Positions 24,540 to 33,575 of a stretch of DNA of 52,035 bases are shown piece after piece. The stretch's first letter is position 1. The number at the start of each line of letters is the position of its first letter. The position numbers were made by a program, and so were the translations under genes. The notes beneath the pieces are model-generated. The model was not told the DNA's origin. It searched no databases and worked only from the letters and a program-made list of their open reading frames with translations. Origin of the DNA: JBMZCV01 sp049613665 (GTDB lineage Bacteria > Bacteroidota > Bacteroidia > Chitinophagales > UBA2359); contig JBMZCV010000010.1 in the NCBI GenBank assembly GCA_049613665.1, forward strand, positions 1 to 52,035, in the 5' to 3' direction.

Positions 24540-26684
24540 TTATCGTATTTTTGCTACTTTAAAAATCGTTTTTTCGCCTGCTACTTCTACTCGTACCAAA
24601 AACACGCCTACTGTAAATTGGTCTTTATCTATCGCAATTCGGCCTCCGCCTTCATAGCTAGATTCATGCACTAATCGGCCTTGCAAATCGAAAATTCTGA
24701 CATTTGAACCTTCTGTTTCTGCTGGCAATTCGAGAATCATATCGCCACGCCCACGCAAAAAGCGGTCGGTATTTATCATGCGAATTTCGCTACCTTCATA
24801 CTCGCCATAACATTCTTCAATACTTTTTACAGTTACTAAAACTTCATCTGTGTATAATACATTTTCTTCATCTATCACATTCAAAGTATAAAGCGTTGTT
24901 TCGTCTGTGGTCGCAAAAGGTCGTACTGCTGTGCTATCGTTCAGGCTAATGCCTGGCGACCAATAAATTTGTGCATTATCAGCAATAGCCATATTTTCGC
25001 TGCCAAGTTGTATAGTGTCGCCCAAGCAAATTTCGGCAGGCAAGCCTGCATCTAACAAGAAATCAACTAAACCACGATTGAGCAAATGTTGATATACAAT
25101 CGTACTATATTCGCCACCATAAAGTTGTTGTTCCGTAACCAACAAAACACTCGCTGCTGTTTTCATATTGATGTTTGCCGAAAAATTGAACATGGCTTCA
25201 ATGACTAATCTATCTGTTATTTCTTGCCCCAAATCCGTCCAAATTTCCATTAAAACAGCCGAAAAAATCTCCGATTGATAATAAATATCATGGATTAAAT
25301 CTTCTGGATAATGCTTATCTGTTGCTACATTTCTGCCTTCCCAAAACTCATTGTGGCCGTCCCAGCTAAACATTTCTTCCCAATTGTAAGGATTAATGCT
25401 TCGAGAGTAAGAAGTCGCAAAATAATCGCCCACAGCCTCGTCAATAGCAGTACGCTCTACACCCGAATTGCAATTTTCGCAAACATCATTCGAAATAGCA
25501 TGACCATATTCATGTATAATTACATCGGCATCTTCTGCATCATCTACATGAAATGTTTCGCCATAATGGCCATCGCCAAAAGTAAGCCGATGATTGCCAT
25601 TTTGGAAGGTATAAAAAGATTGGTCAGCACCATTTTGTGCGTGTGTATCTGCCAAAACCATTTTATTCAATACATTGTCGAAACCTAAACCTTGTATGTG
25701 TTCTTGATAGCTATGCACATGATAAAAAGTATTTATATCTTCAAAACCATCATGCGAGCGAGTCAATTGAAAATCGCCTGTACTACTCGTATAAGGAATT
25801 ACACTTGGCGAACTCCAATTATCAATTTTTATATAAGGGCTCTCCAATTTATACAAACCATTTTCAAACAAAACCTCTATTTCTACACTTTTTAGCTCGG
25901 CTGTCAATTCTGGCGTATCTTCATTTTGAGCATTGCGATACTCACCATTTTCTCCATAAGAAGCTTCAGCAGAGGTAACTGGGTCTGGCAAAAACACATT
26001 GGCCGTTACGGTTTCTGTTGTGGCTGGCTTTGGTTTAAAATAAGTATGTAAATCTTTTTTATAAAGTGTATTTCCTTTATTGTCTATAAAATATACATCA
26101 AAAATATTTTCTTCATGATTAAAACCTTTAATTTGCAACACATAATGAGCTGCATTTTCACTTTCAAACAAAAGCATTAATTCTGTTTTTTCATCTTGTT
26201 TCAAATGCTTTTTACTCAAAAAATCATTTGTCAAAACTGCTTTTTTAGTGGCTAAATTCTCTTTTTCTTCCTTTAAGTTTTTGACAACTTTGCTCATATC
26301 ATACAGATTCTGAATCACAGAAACGATATTGCCATCAACATCTAATTTCACTTTAACATAAGAGTTATAAATAGGAATATCTTTGTAAACTTGCCGAAAA
26401 GTATAATAAACACCTGTCATACTTTCTTTTTCATTCACAAATTTTAGATTGACATCATCATATTTTAGATTTTCTATACTTTGTTTTAAGTAATTTGCTA
26501 CATCATTTTTATCGAAACTACTAAGCGAAACAATATTAAAATCGCTTGTTGCAATGCGGCTTTCAGTATAATGAGTTGCTAAGTTTTCTGTTTGATTTCC
26601 TTGTTTGCTTTGTCCTCGCAACACATTGGAAGAATAAAGAAATAGGCTTATTAAAACAAAAAACAAAAACGATATTTTATTCAT
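24540..26684 (-). CDS. secreted zinc metalloprotease (M4/M36-like) with type IX sorting domain
   Basis: 714 aa from the chosen start (MNKISFLFFVLISLFLYSS, a clear signal peptide); a longer frame would add 33 non-signal residues. Order: signal; FTP-type inhibitory propeptide (about 60-130, DVANYLKQSIENLKY...); catalytic domain with HEYGH (391-395) and third zinc ligand in DEAVGDYF (Glu416); a SPGISLN...LYTLNVID Ig/PKD-like module; and a C-terminal block ending VRIFDLQGRLVHES ... GVFLVRVEVAGEKTIFKVAKI, a type A T9SS sorting signal. Predicted extracellular or surface-bound protease matured by propeptide removal. Confidence 0.88.
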   Translation of the reverse strand: MNKISFLFFVLISLFLYSSNVLRGQSKQGNQTENLATHYTESRIATSDFNIVSLSSFDKNDVANYLKQSIENLKYDDVNLKFVNEKESMTGVYYTFRQVYKDIPIYNSYVKVKLDVDGNIVSVIQNLYDMSKVVKNLKEEKENLATKKAVLTNDFLSKKHLKQDEKTELMLLFESENAAHYVLQIKGFNHEENIFDVYFIDNKGNTLYKKDLHTYFKPKPATTETVTANVFLPDPVTSAEASYGENGEYRNAQNEDTPELTAELKSVEIEVLFENGLYKLESPYIKIDNWSSPSVIPYTSSTGDFQLTRSHDGFEDINTFYHVHSYQEHIQGLGFDNVLNKMVLADTHAQNGADQSFYTFQNGNHRLTFGDGHYGETFHVDDAEDADVIIHEYGHAISNDVCENCNSGVERTAIDEAVGDYFATSYSRSINPYNWEEMFSWDGHNEFWEGRNVATDKHYPEDLIHDIYYQSEIFSAVLMEIWTDLGQEITDRLVIEAMFNFSANINMKTAASVLLVTEQQLYGGEYSTIVYQHLLNRGLVDFLLDAGLPAEICLGDTIQLGSENMAIADNAQIYWSPGISLNDSTAVRPFATTDETTLYTLNVIDEENVLYTDEVLVTVKSIEECYGEYEGSEIRMINTDRFLRGRGDMILELPAETEGSNVRIFDLQGRLVHESSYEGGGRIAIDKDQFTVGVFLVRVEVAGEKTIFKVAKIR

Positions 26685-26832
26685 AATGAAAAAGTTTTTA
26701 TAAGTATAAAAATCAACATTTTTTGGATAGATAACAGCGACTTCTTGAACAAAAAAAGTTAGAAACAAGTTTTTTTCGGACAAAAAAGACGTAATTTAAC
26801 TTTTTTTGTGGCTGACAATAACTAAAAAAGCG

Positions 26833-26840
26833 TAATTTTG
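26833..26840 (+). promoter_or_regulatory. -7 promoter box before the redoxin gene
   Basis: TAATTTTG fits TAnnTTTG and lies 25 bp before the start codon. A TTTG at 26805-26808 is a possible but slightly distant -33 box (24-bp spacer). Confidence 0.45.
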
Positions 26841-26865
26841 CTTTTTTTAAATTAAAAAATTTATC

Positions 26866-27435
26866 ATGCCAGCATTAGAAACAATTGATATTCCTTTGGG
26901 CTTCGCAGCACCAGATTTTAATTTGTTAGACACTGTTTCGGGTGAAACAAAAAATTTACAAAGCTTAAAAGGCGAAAAAGCAACTGTTGTTATGTTCATT
27001 TGCAATCATTGTCCTTTTGTTATTCATATCGCCGAGCAATTATCTCAACTTGCAAACGATTATACTAACAAAGGTATTGCTTTTATCGCAATTAGTAGCA
27101 ACGATGTCGAAAAATATCCTGCTGATAGTCCTGAAAAAATGACGATTTTTGCCGAACAGTATGACTTTTCATTTCCATACTTATACGACGAAACGCAAGC
27201 AATAGCTAAAGCTTACAAAGCAGTTTGCACGCCAGATTTTAGCATTTTCGATGCAAATTTAAGTTGTGTTTATCGTGGACAATTGGATGATTCACGGCCT
27301 GGAAAGCACACGCCTATTACAGGAAACGATATTCGTCAAGCTTTAGATGCCATTTTAGCCGAAAAAGTTGTCAGCGATATGCAAAAACCTAGCATTGGTT
27401 GCAGCATTAAGTGGAAAGGAACAGCTCCTTATTAA
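26866..27435 (+). CDS. AhpC/TSA-like thioredoxin-fold redoxin
   Basis: 189 aa. Redoxin start (LGFAAPDFNLLDT) and a CxxC-type site at Cys46/Cys49 in MFICNHCPFV. The cis-Pro region and Cys in KAVCTPDFSIFD match the cytosolic thioredoxin-family/peroxiredoxin-like group found widely in bacteria. No signal peptide. Probably reduces peroxides or disulfides; substrate unknown. Confidence 0.8.
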   Translation: MPALETIDIPLGFAAPDFNLLDTVSGETKNLQSLKGEKATVVMFICNHCPFVIHIAEQLSQLANDYTNKGIAFIAISSNDVEKYPADSPEKMTIFAEQYDFSFPYLYDETQAIAKAYKAVCTPDFSIFDANLSCVYRGQLDDSRPGKHTPITGNDIRQALDAILAEKVVSDMQKPSIGCSIKWKGTAPY

Positions 27436-27459
27436 AAAAATGGTTTAGATTTTACCACA

Positions 27460-27495
27460 AAAAAGCAATGACATACCTTAGCGATATGTCATTGC
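27460..27495 (-). terminator. terminator of the DUF5686 gene
   Basis: Perfect 11-bp stem GCAATGACATA (27465-27475) with 27485-27495. On the minus strand it is followed by TTTTTTG, about 70 bp past the minus-strand stop codon. Confidence 0.75.
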
Positions 27496-27567
27496 TTGAA
27501 AAATATATTTGTGAGGAAACCGATTAAATCGTACCTTGATATTTAAATGATGCTTGGCATTTGGATA

Positions 27568-28890
27568 TTACTGATTAAAATTGAAGCCTAATTTTACGCC
27601 CCATCTTTTGGTGTCAGTAAAACTTTGTACAAAGTCGAAACGAGCGATTTTAAAAATATTTTCAACACCAATACTATACTCACCATAATACAAATTTTTA
27701 TCGACATAAAATGTGTTGAAGCCAACTACTAATTTCCATTTCAATTCCTTGATAATTGGTACTTTTTGCAAAGCACTTCCTTTGAAATGATGCTCATAAA
27801 AAGTTTTTAGATAGCTTTTATCTGTATAAAACTCATAATATTTAGTAAGCTGATAATGTTGCAAGTATGTGTAAGATGCAAAAGTTTCATTGCCATTGAA
27901 AAAGGTATAATCTGCAATACCTAGTTTTTTGTTATTTATATAACTCCCTGCTGAAATATGGTAGTAACTATCTCCTATATTTCCAATCGCAAACTCATCT
28001 TTAATAGTCATTTCTAGTTTATCAAAATTGACATCGCTGCCCAAAATTTTGGCAATTCCTTTCGTAAAACGGAGGTTTAACTGTGGATAGCGGCTAGAAT
28101 AATTACTTTTTTTGCCATTCACAAATTCATATTTTTGCCCACAATTGACATTGACATCTATTTGAAAAAGCAAAGCTTCATGAGCCGAAAAGTCCAACGG
28201 ACTTGTATTAGGAGCATAAAGGCGTTCCATTTGTTGTCGAATGGTAAAATCGCTATTATTTTTCAAAGGAAAACGTTTGTTGAAACCAATTTTCGCTTTT
28301 GCTTGCACACCAGGAAACAACTCACGAAAGTAGCTGATTTCAGCAAATCGTCTTTCATAAATTTTCATGATATTAAACTTGAGCAGCAAAGTATTCAACA
28401 TATTCTGCGATTCTTGCACCGTATTTGGCTCAAATTGCGATACATCTATACCACCTTTCAAGCTAATGGCTTCTAACTTTCGGGCATTTCCAAAATATTT
28501 TGCAGAAAAAATAGGCTTGAAATGTGTATCTTGAGTAGTAAATCGCCAGGCAGAGCCAACCTGAAACCTTTTATTATTTTTTAAAAAAATCTGATGCTGA
28601 AAGCTTGGTTTGAAAACAAATCCTTCGACAATATTGAAAGACCAACTTTTGAGCAATGCTTTTACAATGAACTCCTCATTTTTATATTTGTAAATGTAGC
28701 CTTTTGTAAATAATTCTAGAACCTTGAGTTTATTGGTATGATTCAGTACCGAATCTGCCTCACTAATGCTATTTTGCAAAAACGTATTTATTGCTCCCTT
28801 TTCTATTAATGTATTTTGTTGTGCCTTGCTTATTTGCGTAAACACACACAAATTCAAAAAAAATGTAAAAAAAAGTAAACCTGTTTTCAT
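27568..28890 (-). CDS. DUF5686-type outer-membrane beta-barrel protein (short form)
   Basis: 440 aa with a signal peptide (ending ISKAQQ). The rest is alternating amphipathic strands ending in a Phe-rich C-terminus (GVKLGFNFNQ), as expected for an outer-membrane barrel. Segments such as ELFPGVQAKAKIGFNKRFPL and YYGEYSIGVENIFKIARFDFVQSF match the C-terminal part of DUF5686 proteins. Most members carry an extra N-terminal carboxypeptidase-regulatory-like region of several hundred residues, which is missing here, yet the signal peptide is intact. Function unknown. Confidence 0.75.
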   Translation of the reverse strand: MKTGLLFFTFFLNLCVFTQISKAQQNTLIEKGAINTFLQNSISEADSVLNHTNKLKVLELFTKGYIYKYKNEEFIVKALLKSWSFNIVEGFVFKPSFQHQIFLKNNKRFQVGSAWRFTTQDTHFKPIFSAKYFGNARKLEAISLKGGIDVSQFEPNTVQESQNMLNTLLLKFNIMKIYERRFAEISYFRELFPGVQAKAKIGFNKRFPLKNNSDFTIRQQMERLYAPNTSPLDFSAHEALLFQIDVNVNCGQKYEFVNGKKSNYSSRYPQLNLRFTKGIAKILGSDVNFDKLEMTIKDEFAIGNIGDSYYHISAGSYINNKKLGIADYTFFNGNETFASYTYLQHYQLTKYYEFYTDKSYLKTFYEHHFKGSALQKVPIIKELKWKLVVGFNTFYVDKNLYYGEYSIGVENIFKIARFDFVQSFTDTKRWGVKLGFNFNQ

Positions 28891-29054
28891 TAGTTATCTA
28901 TAAAAAATGGTGATTTGCACAAAATTAAGCTTTTTCAACAATACTTTTGCCGTTTTACTTCTTTTTTGTTTTTATCATCATACGATATGATTATTTTCAG
29001 CTATTTTTTTGACTAAAAATGTACTGTTTTCTAAAACAAAATAAATGTATGTAG

Positions 29055-29182
29055 CAGTCGGACAGACTTATTCTACAAATTGTGAAAGCTAACACATCAA
29101 ATAGATATTATTCACAAAAAAACATAAGCAAAAATATCAGTGCGTTAGTAACCAAACAACCTTTATTAAATAGTGTTGGCAT
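29055..29182 (-). repeat. palindromic interspersed repeat R7
   Basis: Reverse-strand copy with an enlarged hairpin loop. Its first bases (ATGCCAACACTATTTAATAA on the minus strand) follow directly on the TAA stop codon of the DUF4350 gene. The tail (AAGTCTGTCCGACTGCTAC) resembles that of R1 and R6. Confidence 0.65.
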
Positions 29183-30382
29183 TTATTTTTTCTGATAGAA
29201 AGTTTCTATCATATTGTTTAGTTTAATTAAATCATGTTCGCTAATTGTTAAACTAGCTTTTGCATAGCTGATTCGTTCAAAAAGTTGGCGAATGAAAACG
29301 AGTTCTACTCCTGTTTTTTGGGCAAGTCGTTGATAAAAAACATCGGTAAATTCTATTTTTCTAATAAACAGCTTTGTTCTGATATGTTCAAACAAGTAAT
29401 TTATTTTTTTGTTCGCCAAATCTTTATGGTCAGCATTTTGATAATATAACAAACCTAAAGTTTTCGCAAATTCAAGGCTCGTATTTTTGGGTCGCTCCAC
29501 AATTGGGATAATACGTTGCTTGCGTTTGCTCTCAAATAACATAAACAAAATCATGCCAACAATAGCTAAATACAAAGCCCAACGCAAAGCTGGCATAGCA
29601 ACCACATATCTCAATGGCGACTTTGCTTCCTTGCGGCCAACTTTATAGTATTCGTCCCAAAAAATAGTTTTGTTTTGTGGCAGATGCGAAAATACTTGAG
29701 CAGCATAACTTGTTGATTTTTCGTCTAACAAATGATAATTTGTAAAAAACAAAGGGTTAGCATGAATATAAAAGCCACCTTTTCCAATAGGAAGATAAAT
29801 AAAATTGGCTTCATTTGTTTCGTTTACGCCCAAAATCAAGGTATTTTCATTGCCAAAATTTTGAAAATAGGCATCATAATTTTGTCTTTTGAATAGATAA
29901 GCAGAATCAGCTTTCAAATCTTTATGCACAAAATTGACATTATTTCTGCCAAACATTTCGCCATCTGTACGCTTCCAATTGCTAATATATTTTTTGCGAA
30001 ATTCAAAAGCTAAAGTATCTTTCCAAGCTTTTGGCCAGCTATTGCAAGCCATAAAAATGTGATTTCCGTTGTGGGCAAAATCCAACAATTTTGTAATATC
30101 TAGTTCATCTGCATTAATATTATTATTGATAAAAATATAGTTTGCAGCATCTAAATCCTTATTAATCAATTGATTATATATAGGCTGATAAACAGATTGA
30201 ATGTCGGAGGTTGGAAAAATAGCAGATAGTTCGTTGTGAAGAATAAAAGTTCCATAAGGAATTTTATCGTCTTTTGAGCAGGTAATGTTCCAATCAATAG
30301 GCTTGGGTTGATTGTATTCGACAACAATCAACAGCAAAAAAAGAGCGAGCAGTAAAAATATGGAAAAGTTGCTTTTTTTCAT
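29183..30382 (-). CDS. DUF4350-domain membrane protein
   Basis: 399 aa. N-terminal transmembrane helix (SIFLLLALFLLLIVVEY), a periplasmic DUF4350 domain (IPYGTFILHNEL, FWDEYYKVGRKEAKSPLRYV), a second helix (ALYLAIVGMILFMLF) and a cytosolic tail. Such proteins usually sit in MoxR/DUF58/DUF4129 clusters of envelope or sporulation type, but none of those partners is adjacent here. The function is unproven. Confidence 0.75.
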   Translation of the reverse strand: MKKSNFSIFLLLALFLLLIVVEYNQPKPIDWNITCSKDDKIPYGTFILHNELSAIFPTSDIQSVYQPIYNQLINKDLDAANYIFINNNINADELDITKLLDFAHNGNHIFMACNSWPKAWKDTLAFEFRKKYISNWKRTDGEMFGRNNVNFVHKDLKADSAYLFKRQNYDAYFQNFGNENTLILGVNETNEANFIYLPIGKGGFYIHANPLFFTNYHLLDEKSTSYAAQVFSHLPQNKTIFWDEYYKVGRKEAKSPLRYVVAMPALRWALYLAIVGMILFMLFESKRKQRIIPIVERPKNTSLEFAKTLGLLYYQNADHKDLANKKINYLFEHIRTKLFIRKIEFTDVFYQRLAQKTGVELVFIRQLFERISYAKASLTISEHDLIKLNNMIETFYQKK

Positions 30383-30394
30383 GATTTTGGCAGA

Positions 30395-30495
30395 TTAAGT
30401 AGTTGTTCAGAAGCTTTTGGGCATTTCATAACAAGGCAATACCTTGATTTTTCAATGCGTGGGCCACTAAACAAATGCTTTATTAAATAGTACTT
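30395..30495 (-). repeat. degenerate palindromic repeat R9
   Basis: Reverse-strand, strongly decayed copy: keeps TACTATTTAATAAAGC and the CGCATTGA ... paired arms. It faces R6 in the same spacer, giving an inverted pair. Confidence 0.45.
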
Positions 30496-30536
30496 AACTT
30501 TGAGTAGCACTAACGAATATAGCTAAAAAATAAGTA

Positions 30537-30634
30537 AGTGCCAAACACTATTTCATAAAGGTCAGTTGATTGCTAACGCATTGATATTGAGTATCTTAGT
30601 TTTCACAACTTGTAGTATAAGTCTATTCTACTGC
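30537..30634 (+). repeat. palindromic interspersed repeat R6
   Basis: Starts AGTGCCAAACACTATTTCAT and continues with the conserved TTGCTAACGCATTGA arm. Its tail touches the stop codon (30635) of the glycosyltransferase gene. Confidence 0.7.
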
Positions 30635-31834
30635 TTATGTTTTCAAAACACTTTCGTACATTTCCAATAAATCTTTTCCTATTTTTTGTTTGCTATATGT
30701 CTGTCTGATATTTTTTGCTAAAGCTACTGCATCATATTTCTTATAGTTTTCTATCATATAACAGATTGCATCTTCTAATTCTTGAGGCTTTTTTGGCGAA
30801 ATAAGCAAGCCATTTTCTTTCGTAATAAAAATTTCTGGGCCACCACAACGAGTCGCAATAACGGGTTTGCCACAAGCTAAGGCTTCTGCCGTTACGACCG
30901 AAAAAGTTTCATAGTTGCTATTGACGATTAGAAAGTTGATGGTAGGTAAAAAAGCAAGCACAAAATCATTGGTTTTTCGACCATGAAAAAAGATAGATTT
31001 ATTTAAAACTCCAAGTTGCTTGGCCAGATATTTTAGGCTTTCTTCGTCTTCTCCTCCACCGATTATATGATATTCGAAAGGCTCGAAACGCTGGCTTACG
31101 GCTATTTTTGCGACTACTCGTATAATATCGCTAATGTTTTTGACTTTATCGAACAAATCGCCTATGCTTAGAAAGCGAATTGTAGCATTTTTTGAAGAAG
31201 CTTTATCGTTTTTTTCTTGAAATTCGACAAACTCTACCACATTGGGAATCAAGTAGTTAGGCCGTTTTAATCCATTTTTTTCGATAGCATTTTGCAAAGC
31301 CACAGATACTGCCGTAAAAGCACTGCTCTGAGCTACAAAAAAACGAGTTAAGGCTTTCATCAAAGCATTTTTTTGAGCATATTTGCCATTGATATAGCCA
31401 GACCAATGTTCTGTTATGCAGTATGAAATATTATATCGTTTTTTGATATAGTAAGCAACTGCGGCAGGCCGATTTAAAACATGAGTATGCACTAAGTCTG
31501 GCTTTTCGTGTTCTTCAAAAATTTGCTGTAAAGCTTGCCTGCTTGTTTTCCAATATCGGTTGATGTTGATGAGCTTTTGCAAAGGAGAAAAAGCTGCTAT
31601 ATGTTGTTTGTAGTAATAAGTGTAAGCTATAAATTTTTCGTTTTTTGTTTTTACTAAAATTGGTGTTTTGGTCGCTAAATTTGGGTCTCCTACCACATAA
31701 AGCACAACAATATCTGCATACAAAGCAGCAGCTTCGGCGTGTTTCTGCACGAAAATTCCAAGTTGTTCGTCAAATTTGTTAGGATACCATTTGCTTAGAA
31801 ATAAAACTTTTATTTTTTTCTTGTTATTCATCAA
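30635..31834 (-). CDS. glycosyltransferase family 4
   Basis: 399 aa GT-B enzyme. N-terminal VLFLSKWYPNKFDEQLGIFVQKHAEA is the typical GT4 acceptor-side start; C-terminal FLSIGDLFDKVKN, HIIGGGEDEESLKYLA and the Ex7E-type EALACGKPVIATRCGGPE bind the nucleotide sugar. Probably adds a sugar to a cell-surface glycan. The next upstream gene is a sulfotransferase on the same strand, 115 bp away, suggesting a shared glycan-modification theme. Confidence 0.88.
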   Translation of the reverse strand: MMNNKKKIKVLFLSKWYPNKFDEQLGIFVQKHAEAAALYADIVVLYVVGDPNLATKTPILVKTKNEKFIAYTYYYKQHIAAFSPLQKLININRYWKTSRQALQQIFEEHEKPDLVHTHVLNRPAAVAYYIKKRYNISYCITEHWSGYINGKYAQKNALMKALTRFFVAQSSAFTAVSVALQNAIEKNGLKRPNYLIPNVVEFVEFQEKNDKASSKNATIRFLSIGDLFDKVKNISDIIRVVAKIAVSQRFEPFEYHIIGGGEDEESLKYLAKQLGVLNKSIFFHGRKTNDFVLAFLPTINFLIVNSNYETFSVVTAEALACGKPVIATRCGGPEIFITKENGLLISPKKPQELEDAICYMIENYKKYDAVALAKNIRQTYSKQKIGKDLLEMYESVLKT

Positions 31835-31860
31835 AAATAGGATTAGTCAAACAAGAGAAA

Positions 31861-31951
31861 TAAATTGCTCATTTGTGGAAGCTAATGCCTTGATTTTCCA
31901 ATACGTTAGCAACACATCAAACACGCTATACTAAATTAGTGCTTGGCACTT
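31861..31951 (-). repeat. palindromic interspersed repeat R8
   Basis: Reverse-strand copy. Its terminal TAAGTGCCAAGCACTA overlaps the sulfotransferase stop codon, so the element's own TAA ends the protein. Confidence 0.7.
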
Positions 31952-33116
31952 AGCTACTGACGACTTCAATATCTGGCATCACTCGCAGGTTGTCTGGAAT
32001 GTCATATTGCCATTTATCCAACGTAAATTTCCATTCTTTTTGAATAGCTTTTATTTCTCGCTCCGAAATATTGTGTTTATTTTTTTTATATTTTCTTTGC
32101 TTGTTAGCATATTTCTTAAAATACTTTTTAGCTCTATCAAAATCGGATAATCCCAATTTAGTATAAATTTTTTCTAATTCTACAAGTGGATCTTGTTCAA
32201 ATTCTTCAAAACGAATTTCGGCCAAATTTCCTTCAGGAATAAGGTGTCTATCTTCATAATATTGAGCAAGAATATTTTGATATGTCCACAAAATTATTTC
32301 TTCTAATTTTCGCTCGCCTACTTGTTCTAATTGCAAGCTAGGCATCATTTCTTTCAAAAATTTCTTATTGGAAAGAAAAACATTGTAAGGATTTCGATAA
32401 ATAAAAACAAATTTTGCTTTTGGAAAAATCTCTAATAGCATTTTTATGCGGCCTGTGTTTGGCGGATTTTTCGATACAAAACGAGAGCCTCCCGTATTGA
32501 GCATGGCAGTTTTAACGATTCGTTCATAGCTTTTTTTGAAATCGCCAATGACTTCATCGCTTACATTTTCAAAGTTTATATATTTTTTATAAAACTCTTT
32601 TGTTTTGCTCGGAAAATACCAAAAGTTATAAAAGCTATAAGAATGCGTGTTGGCTATTGCAAATTCCTCCTCTTGCGGATAATCGGCATTCATTTCTACA
32701 TTGTCGCCTTGCCTTTTGCTAGGGAGAACTACACGCATAAAGTTTTTGAACAATATTTTGCCCATTTTGCCCAACACTACTTCTGGAAAAGTGCCTTGAT
32801 AAGTCGTTACATAAGCTATTGAAGGGTCTTCGCATATCATATTGTGCAAATATGTAGTGCCGCTTCGCCAATGTCCGATGATAAAAACAGGATTTTCGGG
32901 CAATGGCAAGCTATCGAGCATTTTGTTGTAACGAGAGCGTTCATATATACGAAAGGGTTCGCCCAACACGCTTAATAATGTCGCAGCCCATTTTTTGCTT
33001 CTATAATTTTTATCAATATGTCCCAACTTTAAAGTGCGACGCAAAGCAGAAATTGAGCCAGCCGAAATTGCAGGTATTGCAATTTTAGTTTTATAATCTT
33101 TAATTGATTCTAACAT
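31950..33116 (-). CDS. sulfotransferase-family protein
   Basis: 388 aa. The 5'-phosphosulfate loop VFIIGHWRSGTTYLHN (77-92) and the 3'-phosphate segment RFVSKNPPNTGRIKMLLEIF followed by FVFIYRNPYNVFLS are the two PAPS-binding hallmarks. It should transfer sulfate from PAPS to a carbohydrate or lipid; the acceptor is unknown. No signal peptide. The extreme C-terminus (EVVSS) ends at the border of repeat R8, so the original stop may have lain further on. Confidence 0.83.
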   Translation of the reverse strand: MLESIKDYKTKIAIPAISAGSISALRRTLKLGHIDKNYRSKKWAATLLSVLGEPFRIYERSRYNKMLDSLPLPENPVFIIGHWRSGTTYLHNMICEDPSIAYVTTYQGTFPEVVLGKMGKILFKNFMRVVLPSKRQGDNVEMNADYPQEEEFAIANTHSYSFYNFWYFPSKTKEFYKKYINFENVSDEVIGDFKKSYERIVKTAMLNTGGSRFVSKNPPNTGRIKMLLEIFPKAKFVFIYRNPYNVFLSNKKFLKEMMPSLQLEQVGERKLEEIILWTYQNILAQYYEDRHLIPEGNLAEIRFEEFEQDPLVELEKIYTKLGLSDFDRAKKYFKKYANKQRKYKKNKHNISEREIKAIQKEWKFTLDKWQYDIPDNLRVMPDIEVVSS

Positions 33117-33440
33117 TAGAATAATTTTGAATAAGAATATTTTTTACTAAAGCTAACATTCTTATTTTGTGTAAAATATATATCATTTCAAACTCTCAAA
33201 CACCTTTTTCTATACTAATATGTCTTTCACTTAACAACATTGTAAGCCTTGTCGTTTGATTTCTTTTCACAAAACTAACGAATATTCAGCCAAAGATAAA
33301 CTAGATAGCTTATATTTAACACTATGACGCATAAAATTACCAATCTATTACAAGAATTAGGCATAAACAAAAAGATATTATAGTTTTAAACTATTGTTTT
33401 TTTATTTTTGCTATACAATTTGTATTTTAGCATCTTTTTA
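33117..33440. other. AT-rich divergent spacer, nothing recognised
   Basis: Lies between the sulfotransferase start and repeat R5. No convincing ORF, RNA or promoter could be assigned. Confidence 0.4.
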
Positions 33441-33542
33441 AGTGCCAAGCACTAATTAATAAATGGCCAATTTGTGCTAACATTTTGATATTTAGCATGT
33501 TATTTTCAGTCATTTGTCGTTTATTGTTGTCTGAAAACTTGT
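33441..33542 (+). repeat. palindromic interspersed repeat R5
   Basis: Starts AGTGCCAAGCACTAATTAAT. The hairpin arms have diverged (GTGCTAACATTTTGATATTTAGCATGTTA). It lies just upstream of recQ in a divergent promoter region. Confidence 0.65.
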
Positions 33543-33575
33543 AATTTTTCCCTTATTCCAAAAAAAATAATAGGT

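Noticed and set aside
26685..26783. 33-residue N-terminal extension of the metalloprotease
   Set aside because: It would place residues ahead of a perfect signal peptide (MNKISFLFFVLIS...), so the ATG at 26684 is preferred.
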